Of a stretch of 10,178 nt of DNA, positions 1 through 5,407 are shown piece after piece. Source of the stretch: an uncultured Pseudomonadaceae bacterium (GTDB taxonomy: Bacteria > Pseudomonadota > Gammaproteobacteria > Pseudomonadales > Pseudomonadaceae); NCBI GenBank assembly GCA_947630465.1, contig CANRHT010000066.1:1-10178 (forward strand), given 5' to 3'. Below the pieces are notes generated by a model, which saw only the letters and a program-made list of their open reading frames with translations, did not search any database and was not told the DNA's origin. Position numbers and translations under genes: made by a program. Every line of letters begins with the position of its first letter. Position 1 is the first letter of the stretch.

Positions 1-102
1 ACGTTAGCGCAAGCCCGTCAGGATAAAGCCGATGGTAAAGACAGCGAACTGATGGATACTTTGATCGGTTTTAAACACTCTGAAATGTTCAAACTAAGCT
101 AA
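1..102 (+). CDS. C-terminal end of an upstream operon gene, probably the Fe-S (beta) subunit of a type II DMSO-reductase-family enzyme
   Basis: An open frame runs from the first base to a TAA at 100-102 and encodes 33 residues ending in EMFKLS. It is only the tail of a gene whose start is outside the window. No cysteine motif or domain is visible in this fragment. The assignment to the four-cluster Fe-S beta subunit rests on context alone: in ser, clr and ddh operons the chaperone gene follows the beta-subunit gene directly, and here the chaperone gene starts 15 bases after the stop. The charged, soluble character of the fragment fits but does not prove this. The coding status is fairly sure; the product name is an inference. 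Confidence 0.5.
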   Translation, partial: TLAQARQDKADGKDSELMDTLIGFKHSEMFKLS

Positions 103-117
103 GGCTGAGGTGATGCT

Positions 118-861
118 ATGAGCCAATCCACACAGTCGCTAAATGGCCAGAGTGAACTTGAAGCTGCGCAAGCACGGGAAACTATTTACCGTTTAGCCGC
201 GGTTGCTTTTGGCTATCCGCTCGAAGAAACCCTAGCAGCGTTGCAAGAAGGCCGGTTACAAGCGGCATTCAGTGAGGCGTGGCAAACGCTCAGTGCTGAG
301 TCTTGGCCTGTGCTGCCAGTCAGCGCCAGCCTGCAAGATTTAGAAGTGGGCTATATGGCGACCTTTATCCACGGTAAACGCGGCAAGCCGCGGGTACCTT
401 TGGTCGCCAGTGCTTATGCAGAGTTGATCGGTGGGCAAACACCGGGAGCCTTTTTACTTAACGTACAAGCTTTTTACAGTCATTTTGGCTTAAAAGCGGC
501 GGTAGAAGATGAAGGCCACCAAGATGAGCCGGATCATCTCGTTGCTATGTTAGAGTTTTGCGCTCTGCTGTGTTACTTAGAGCGCCAAGCCCTTGAGTTG
601 GGTAAAGATGCCGCGCCGTATCGTCGTGCCCAACGTGATTTTATCATGCGTTACTTACAGCCTTTAGTGCATGCGATGTGCGCTGCTTACGCAAAAGAGC
701 ACCATTTGGGCTTAGATGCAAATCTTGAGTATTTGCTCAAAGCTTTACCTGCCTGGGCTACTAAGCAACAGTTGGCCTTAGAGGCGCTGGTCGGTGCTTA
801 CGCAAAAGAAACAAGCTTAATTGCTTCATCAAACTCAGCCGGCCAGTCCATGTGGGACTGA
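118..861 (+). CDS. TorD/DmsD-like chaperone of a type II DMSO-reductase-family molybdoenzyme
   Basis: A 247-residue, apparently all-helical cytoplasmic protein with no signal peptide or membrane segment. Proteins of this family bind the catalytic subunit of a molybdoenzyme, help insertion of the molybdenum cofactor and hold back Tat export until folding is complete. The family-type motif EPDHL at residues 137-141, followed by a helix with LEFCALLCYLE, is visible, as is an N-terminal YRLAAVAFGYP segment (24-34) typical of the first TorD helix. The start is supported by GAGGTGAT about 4-8 bases upstream. It sits between the presumed beta subunit and the heme subunit, the position of serD, clrD and ddhD. 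It is a specific chaperone of the operon's own enzyme by inference; which substrate that enzyme reduces or oxidises cannot be told. Confidence 0.85.
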   Translation: MSQSTQSLNGQSELEAAQARETIYRLAAVAFGYPLEETLAALQEGRLQAAFSEAWQTLSAESWPVLPVSASLQDLEVGYMATFIHGKRGKPRVPLVASAYAELIGGQTPGAFLLNVQAFYSHFGLKAAVEDEGHQDEPDHLVAMLEFCALLCYLERQALELGKDAAPYRRAQRDFIMRYLQPLVHAMCAAYAKEHHLGLDANLEYLLKALPAWATKQQLALEALVGAYAKETSLIASSNSAGQSMWD

Positions 862-891
862 AACACGCCATTATCCGATGAGGAACACGCC

Positions 892-1686
892 ATGAACGTG
901 CGTTATTTTTTTACAGGCTCCTTAACCCTGACACTGGCGCTCTTGAGCCTCGGTGCGTGGGCTGAACATGACGAGATTAACCCCAATATTGCCGAGATTA
1001 AGCCGGGTGATACGGTTAAGATTTCACGTATTCCAGATAATATTTACTTACGCACACAAAACGACCCTGACGATCTGATTTGGGATCGACTGCCGACCTA
1101 CCGCAGCCAACTGTATGCGGCGCCACCGGTGCATCAATCGGTTAATTTACGCTTTGATGAAGGTGCAACACGCACTAAGCATATTTACTTTCAGGTGGCC
1201 CGTACCAGTGAGCGCTTGTATATGCGCATGCGCTGGAAAGATGCCACTGAAGATACCGCCACCACGGTAGATGATTTTGCTGATGGTATTGCTGTGCAGT
1301 ATGCCCTCAAAGGTGATGACACTTCGTACATGATGGGCTCCGGCGAGGAAAAACCCGTCAATATTTGGTATTGGCGTGCAGGCTTAGGGCAGGTTGAAAA
1401 CTTAGCCGCCGGTGGTTTTGGTAGCACCACAACTTTAGAGCAGCAAACGGTGAGCGGCACGAGTGCTTATCATAAACAACGCATAGCTCAAGACAATGAG
1501 TGGCATGTGGTGATGTCACGCGCGTTTAAAGCCAGTGATAAATACGATGTTAATTTTGATCGCAAAGCCGTACCTATGGCCTTTGCAGTCTGGCAAGGTC
1601 AGGATAAAGAACGCGATGGTAATAAGCGTGTAACCCATACTTGGATTATGTTAGACACCAGTCTCGACGCTCACTCAAAGAAATAA
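892..1686 (+). CDS. Periplasmic heme-b (gamma) subunit of a type II DMSO-reductase-family enzyme
   Basis: A 264-residue protein related to SerC, ClrC, DdhC and EbdC (ethylbenzene-dehydrogenase heme-binding domain). These subunits carry one b heme and pass electrons between the Fe-S subunit and periplasmic carriers. Residues 1-24 form a Sec-type signal peptide (hydrophobic core 6-22, AWA cleavage motif at 22-24). The mature part is a soluble beta-rich domain. The family signature with a methionine before NIWYWRA is present: M147/M148, then VNIWYWRA at 156-163; one of these methionines is the likely axial heme ligand. K245 in the RDGNKRVTHTW segment is the likely second ligand, by analogy with the Met/Lys ligation of EbdC. 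GAGGAA at 880-885 sets the start. The gap to the chaperone gene is 30 bases. The export by a Sec signal while the alpha subunit normally uses Tat is usual for this family. Confidence 0.88.
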   Translation: MNVRYFFTGSLTLTLALLSLGAWAEHDEINPNIAEIKPGDTVKISRIPDNIYLRTQNDPDDLIWDRLPTYRSQLYAAPPVHQSVNLRFDEGATRTKHIYFQVARTSERLYMRMRWKDATEDTATTVDDFADGIAVQYALKGDDTSYMMGSGEEKPVNIWYWRAGLGQVENLAAGGFGSTTTLEQQTVSGTSAYHKQRIAQDNEWHVVMSRAFKASDKYDVNFDRKAVPMAFAVWQGQDKERDGNKRVTHTWIMLDTSLDAHSKK

Positions 1687-1695
1687 GGATACGAC

Positions 1696-2790
1696 ATGTC
1701 AGTTTCCCATTTTCCCGCACGTGACCCTTTGGCCTTAGTGCCAGAAGATTGTGGACGAGGACATGCCTGCCAATTCTGCCCAGAAGATGATCACTGTACG
1801 CTGGAGAAAGGTAAGCACGAAAAACGCTTAATTGAATCGCGCCTCGCTGATATTGGCCAGATCATTATGGTCATGGCCAATAAAGGTGGAGTGGGTAAAA
1901 GTACCATCTCCGCCAACCTCGCCGCGGGTTTAGCCGCTGAAGGTTACCGTGTGGGCGTCGCCGATGCAGATATTCACGGCCCCAACCAAAGTCGTTTCTT
2001 TGGCTTTGTTGGTGAACAAATACGCTTAAGTAAACAAGGTTTACCAGCGAAAGCTTTTACTCACGCTGCGCTTAGACACCCAGTTTTAGTGGGCTCGTTA
2101 GCTTTTATGATGGAGCGTGACGATACCCCGATCGTGTGGCGCGATGCCTATAAGCATGACTTTATGCACCATTTGATTGGCTCATTTGATTGGGGCCCGC
2201 TGGATTATCTGGTGATAGATATGCCACCGGGTACCGGTAATGAATTGATCACTTTAGCCGATATGCTCGAAGGCCATGATGTGGCGGCGCTATTGGCTAC
2301 AACACCGCAAGAAGTGGCATTAATGGACAGCATCAAAGCTGTGCGCTTTTGCCAAGAACGCAGTTTGCCGTTAATTGGTGTCGTCGAAAATATGGCGGGA
2401 GTGACTTGTCCAAACTGTGCTGAACAATTCCATGTTTTCCCCCGTGCACACTTAGCGCAAGCCTTGGCTGATGCGGGTGTTGAGTCGGTTGCACAAATCC
2501 CCTTATCACTTAAGTTATCCACAGCCTCTGATCAAGGTGTTCCGGTGATTGTGGCTGATACAAGCAGTCCTGAAGCTCAGGCTTTTGCGCCTATGGTGCA
2601 CGCCTGTATTAAACACACTCAGGCAGTATTCGCCGAAGCTGCAGCACAGTCTTTGCACGATCTCACCCAAGTGCAGTTACCCCAAACAGAGATTGAGCAG
2701 GCTCTCAGTCAGGTACCCGCCGATCAGCAAGATGCTTTGCGCCAGCAATTACAAGAGTTGCTCGGTCGCTCAAGCCCTTTAGCGCCATAA
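1696..2790 (+). CDS. Nbp35/ApbC (Mrp)-type Fe-S carrier P-loop ATPase with a four-cysteine N-terminus
   Basis: A 364-residue cytoplasmic SIMIBI-class ATPase. Visible motifs are the deviant Walker A KGGVGKST at 63-70, DADIHGP at 90-96, the DMPPGTG switch/Walker B end at 175-181, and the CPNC motif at 238-241 that binds a bridging [4Fe-4S] cluster in ApbC/Mrp dimers. Instead of the N-terminal DUF59 domain of housekeeping Mrp it has cysteines at 19, 25, 28 and 34 (C-x5-C-x2-C-x5-C), resembling the N-terminal ferredoxin-like motif of eukaryotic Nbp35 but with shorter first spacing. About 45 C-terminal residues (from 318) are a Gln-rich, probably helical tail. The gene starts 9 bases after the heme-subunit gene with AAGGA at 1685-1689. 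Its place in the operon suggests a dedicated supplier of Fe-S clusters to the Fe-S-rich alpha and beta subunits; that role is inferred. Confidence 0.85.
   Translation: MSVSHFPARDPLALVPEDCGRGHACQFCPEDDHCTLEKGKHEKRLIESRLADIGQIIMVMANKGGVGKSTISANLAAGLAAEGYRVGVADADIHGPNQSRFFGFVGEQIRLSKQGLPAKAFTHAALRHPVLVGSLAFMMERDDTPIVWRDAYKHDFMHHLIGSFDWGPLDYLVIDMPPGTGNELITLADMLEGHDVAALLATTPQEVALMDSIKAVRFCQERSLPLIGVVENMAGVTCPNCAEQFHVFPRAHLAQALADAGVESVAQIPLSLKLSTASDQGVPVIVADTSSPEAQAFAPMVHACIKHTQAVFAEAAAQSLHDLTQVQLPQTEIEQALSQVPADQQDALRQQLQELLGRSSPLAP
2515..2523 (+). other. Perfect DnaA-box sequence inside a coding region
   Basis: TTATCCACA, identical to the strongest DnaA-box consensus, lies within the Nbp35-like gene and encodes Leu-Ser-Thr. 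It may bind DnaA or be chance; it is listed because it is one of six perfect copies in the window. Confidence 0.35.
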
Positions 2791-2852
2791 AAGAGTAAGC
2801 ATTGCTGTACCTGCCCTGAGCCATTTTATTTCCCTTACTTGAGTATGTTGCC

Positions 2853-4706
2853 ATGAGCGAAACACCATCACCTCAGCGTCGTCGTTTCTTTAGCACACTG
2901 TTAAGCAGCGATCACACGGCACCCAATCGTGCGCCTTGGCATCGAGTGCCTGAGGTGAATGCGACTGACGGTGATGTTTTATGGTCAGGCTTGGTCATCA
3001 ACAACACCTTAATGGTGGTCGGTGATGAAGGCATGGTGCTGCGCTATAACGGCGAAACCGATAGTAATGGTCGACTTTGGCAACCGATGGAGGTGCCAGC
3101 GCAATTACCTTTGCATGGCATTTGGGGTCTGACGGAAGACAATATTTTCGCCGTCGGCTGGATGGGTACGCTGTTACATTATGATGGTGTGCAATGGAGC
3201 AGTTTACGCGGCGGAGTTATTGATCAACGCACCGAACGTTTTGCCGCCTGTGAAGAAAACACACCCCTGTTTGCTATTGATGGTAACGCTCAAGGTCAAG
3301 CTTGGGCAGTGGGTGATGATGGTCTTATTCTGCACTTTGACGGCCAACACTGGCAGCGCGAAGCCAGCAGCACAGACATTAATCTGCGCGCTGTGCTCTG
3401 TGCGCCAGACAATAGAGTCTATGCCGCTGGCGCTGAAGGCACGGTGTTAATGCGTAACCAAGACGGCCTGTGGATAAGTTTAGAATGTCCGCTAAGCTCC
3501 GGTTTTCACGCGCTCTTGATGCTGGATGATGGCAGCTTATTATTGGGTGGCGGCCGTTACTTTGTGGATAAAGGCGGCTTTCGTGGCGAACTGGTGCTCT
3601 ATAAAGATGGTGCATTTAAAGCCTTAGACTTTAATCAAGATATGCCGCGCTTGCGTGCGCTAAAAAGCTATAAAGAAGGCGTGTTGATTGTCGGTGATCA
3701 GGGCCACCTGTATTACTTAAATAACTGGCGTATCGATAAACTGGAAAGCAATTGTCGCCATGACCTGATGGATATCATCGTGTTATCCACAGGTGAAGCT
3801 TTAGTGGTGGGTGATTACGGCACAGTGATGACTGCAGCCGATGACTTCACGCAAGCGCTGGCGCCAGCTGCACAAGTCGCAGCCGTTAGCCCTTGGGAAA
3901 CCATGGTATCACCGAGCAAAAAACAACTCTGGGATATTACCGCAGGCCCTGATGGCAGCTGTTACGCCTGTGGTGAAGCAGGTACGGTACTGCGCTTAAA
4001 CGGTGATACGTGGCAGCAGTTACCGGCGCCCAGTGATTTAGCGGTGCACTGTATCTGGGATAGCGGCAGTGGTTTGTTTGCTGCTGGGCAGTTAGGTCGA
4101 ATTTATCGTTTTGATGGTGAACAATGGTCGCTGCATTATGACCTGCATTTGGATATCACCATTCTAGGTATGTGGGGTAGTGGGCCTAATTCGATTTTTG
4201 CCGTAGGCGATGAAGGCTTAATCTTACACTTCGATGGTTTACGTTGGCAGCGCATGCCCAGTGGCACCAAGTCGGCGCTCTATAGTCTGTGGGCTTGGGA
4301 TGAGCAGCGCATGTTAGCGCCGGGGGATTTTGGTCTCGTACTGCGCTATAACGGCAGCGAATGGACCGATTTCAACATCGGCAGTGAAAACTTCCTCTAC
4401 GGTATCTGGGGCGATAGCCTGAGTAATATCTACGCCGTAGGCTTATCTGGCACCTTGGCACATTTTAATGGCCAACGCTGGCAGCCCATGGCCACGCGTC
4501 TGCGGGCTGACTTATTAGGTATTTCCGGCTCAGAACAGGCTGGAGTCTTTATTGTCGGCACCAGCGGCAGTGTGATGCGCTTAGCTGGCGATCAGTGGCT
4601 CACCGAAGAAAGTGGTACCGATGCCGGCTTACGAGCGGTGTGCGCCACTCAAAGCGGTGTGGTGTATGCCGTAGGTGATCGCGGGACTATTATTCATCGC
4701 CGTTAA
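2853..4706 (+). CDS. 617-residue repeat protein, putative double seven-bladed beta-propeller, in the molybdoenzyme operon
   Basis: I do not recognise a named family. The protein is built from about 14 units of roughly 39 residues, each with a core like GDEGLILHFDGxxW. Cores begin near residues 57, 102, 154, 193, 232, 281, 320 and then 374, 412, 452, 491, 530, 569, 608. The second set is very regular (38-40 residue spacing), the first is looser, and an Ala/Pro-containing linker (about 329-355) separates them; this suggests two seven-bladed propellers. The N-terminus has RRRFF at 9-13, like a Tat motif, but no hydrophobic segment follows, so export is unlikely; the layout (twin Arg, then a PW at 28-29) recalls NapF-type proteins. 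The Shine-Dalgarno signal is weak (GAG, 9 bases upstream) and the gap to the ATPase gene is 62 bases, so it may be expressed less. A scaffold or assembly role is a guess. Confidence 0.8.
   Translation: MSETPSPQRRRFFSTLLSSDHTAPNRAPWHRVPEVNATDGDVLWSGLVINNTLMVVGDEGMVLRYNGETDSNGRLWQPMEVPAQLPLHGIWGLTEDNIFAVGWMGTLLHYDGVQWSSLRGGVIDQRTERFAACEENTPLFAIDGNAQGQAWAVGDDGLILHFDGQHWQREASSTDINLRAVLCAPDNRVYAAGAEGTVLMRNQDGLWISLECPLSSGFHALLMLDDGSLLLGGGRYFVDKGGFRGELVLYKDGAFKALDFNQDMPRLRALKSYKEGVLIVGDQGHLYYLNNWRIDKLESNCRHDLMDIIVLSTGEALVVGDYGTVMTAADDFTQALAPAAQVAAVSPWETMVSPSKKQLWDITAGPDGSCYACGEAGTVLRLNGDTWQQLPAPSDLAVHCIWDSGSGLFAAGQLGRIYRFDGEQWSLHYDLHLDITILGMWGSGPNSIFAVGDEGLILHFDGLRWQRMPSGTKSALYSLWAWDEQRMLAPGDFGLVLRYNGSEWTDFNIGSENFLYGIWGDSLSNIYAVGLSGTLAHFNGQRWQPMATRLRADLLGISGSEQAGVFIVGTSGSVMRLAGDQWLTEESGTDAGLRAVCATQSGVVYAVGDRGTIIHRR
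3469..3791. other. Three perfect DnaA-box sequences within the propeller gene
   Basis: TTATCCACA occurs on the minus strand at 3469-3477 and 3563-3571 and on the plus strand at 3783-3791. The three copies encode different peptides in different frames (LWIS, FVDK, LST), so they are not products of the protein repeat. Whether DnaA binds them is unknown. Confidence 0.4.
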
Positions 4707-4721
4707 TCAGCCATTCCCCTC

Positions 4722-4750
4722 GCGTGCCTATATTCCCCATGTAGGCACGC
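4722..4750 (+). terminator. Hairpin just after the molybdoenzyme operon, possible terminator or mRNA 3' end
   Basis: Perfect 9-base arms GCGTGCCTA (4722-4730) and TAGGCACGC (4742-4750) flank a short loop that can extend the stem by a G-T wobble and two A-T pairs. It begins 16 bases after the stop codon of the propeller gene. No U-run follows directly (the next bases are TGCCTTAAGC), so it is not a textbook intrinsic terminator; it may stabilise the 3' end or act with Rho or on weak U-rich sequence further down. Confidence 0.55.
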
Positions 4751-5068
4751 TGCCTTAAGCTATTTCAGCCTTTTATAGCAGCACAAACTCCAGTACAAAC
4801 ACCGACAGATCATCCTTTCCTCGTGTTTCAGCACCCCTCTAAACTATTTTTTAGCCGCTGCAGCGACTGCAATACGGCGCTTATCCGCGTTTATTTAAAT
4901 TAAAGCACCTGCTTAACAGGCTCATTCAGCATTTTTATAGATATATTTCGCCCCTAAGCTCTGTGGAGAACCCCTGCTGAGCTGGGTTGATAAGCCGTGG
5001 TTAAATCTGTGGGTAACTCACCCTGTGGATAACTCGATGCTTTATGCACAAGCTTAATGCGCTTATCC

Positions 5069-5088
5069 AAACCGCCTATAGGTGGTTT
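5069..5088. repeat. 20-bp imperfect palindrome inside the oriC-like region
   Basis: AAACCGCC-TATA-GGTGGTTT reads as a dyad with one mismatched (G-T) pair per arm, centred on CCTATAGG. It overlaps the last bases of the degenerate DnaA box at 5063-5071. It may be an operator or a structural element of the origin; no binding protein is assigned. Confidence 0.45.
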
Positions 5089-5109
5089 TCAACACAGTTT
5101 AAAATCTTT

Positions 5110-5122
5110 TAAGCTATTGATT
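5110..5122 (-). promoter_or_regulatory. Predicted IHF binding site
   Basis: TAAGCTATTGATT matches the IHF consensus WATCAANNNNTTR exactly when read on the minus strand (AATCAATAGCTTA). It lies between two DnaA boxes and beside an AT-rich tract, the arrangement in which IHF bends E. coli oriC. The consensus is short, so chance remains possible. Confidence 0.5.
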
Positions 5123-5283
5123 TTAAATAGATTTATATAGATATCCACAAAAATACGGCTCAGTAGTAATAGCAACAATAATAAGCTTTATATATTTATA
5201 CTTAATTTATATCTGTTTACCTTGCGTAGCAGTCCAGAGCAAAAGCCTCGTGATGAAAGCTTCTGCAAAGTTGCGCAAAAATC

Positions 5284-5289
5284 TATACT
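5284..5289 (+). promoter_or_regulatory. Probable -10 element of the mnmG promoter
   Basis: TATACT matches the sigma70 -10 hexamer at five of six positions, and is followed by a TTGCGC discriminator. The 17-base-upstream hexamer TTCTGC (5261-5266) is a poor -35, so the promoter may need an activator or be weak. The inferred transcript would have a leader of about 110 bases before mnmG, containing a small GCTGT/ACAGC hairpin at 5329-5343. Confidence 0.45.
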
Positions 5290-5407
5290 ATTGCGCTCAT
5301 CGAACTTGCTCTGCAGCAGGCGACTAACGCTGTAAATAACAGCCCTGCGTTTAGGCATAGCAACAATTGTGCTGAGTTCATTTGTTTTTCAATAAATCCT
5401 GAGGTGT

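Larger units (their letters stand above)
4962..5217. other. Candidate chromosomal replication origin (oriC-like): DnaA-box cluster, IHF site, AT-rich unwinding region
   Basis: DnaA-box-like 9-mers: 4962-4970 (minus, one mismatch), 5008-5016 (minus, one mismatch), 5024-5032 (minus, perfect TTATCCACA), 5042-5050 (plus, TTATGCACA, fits TTATNCACA), 5063-5071 (plus, one mismatch), 5141-5149 (plus, one mismatch). A perfect IHF consensus is at 5110-5122. From about 5093 to 5217 the sequence is strongly AT-rich, with TTTATATATTTATA-like runs at 5187-5200, fitting a DNA-unwinding element. The place directly upstream of mnmG is that of E. coli and Vibrio oriC, whereas the studied Pseudomonas origins lie between rpmH and dnaA. 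It could instead be a secondary DnaA-binding locus or a relic. No gene is visible here on either strand. Confidence 0.6.

Noticed and set aside
2853..2945. Functional Tat signal peptide on the 617-residue protein
   Set aside because: The RRxFF motif is not followed by a hydrophobic segment or a cleavage site.
3181..3450. Alternative frames inside the propeller gene (also 3379-3615 minus)
   Set aside because: The main frame has clear periodic repeats through this region; the alternative frames have no recognisable motif.
4856..4865. CGCTGCAGCG palindrome near a T-run as a terminator
   Set aside because: The T-run is on the 5' side for the plus strand and would be an A-run after the hairpin on the minus strand; not a terminator in either direction.
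4707..5407. CRISPR array, tRNA, or small gene in the intergenic region
   Set aside because: No regular direct repeats, no cloverleaf-like arms, and no open frame with a ribosome-binding site in this stretch; the DnaA-box cluster and promoter explain its visible structure better.
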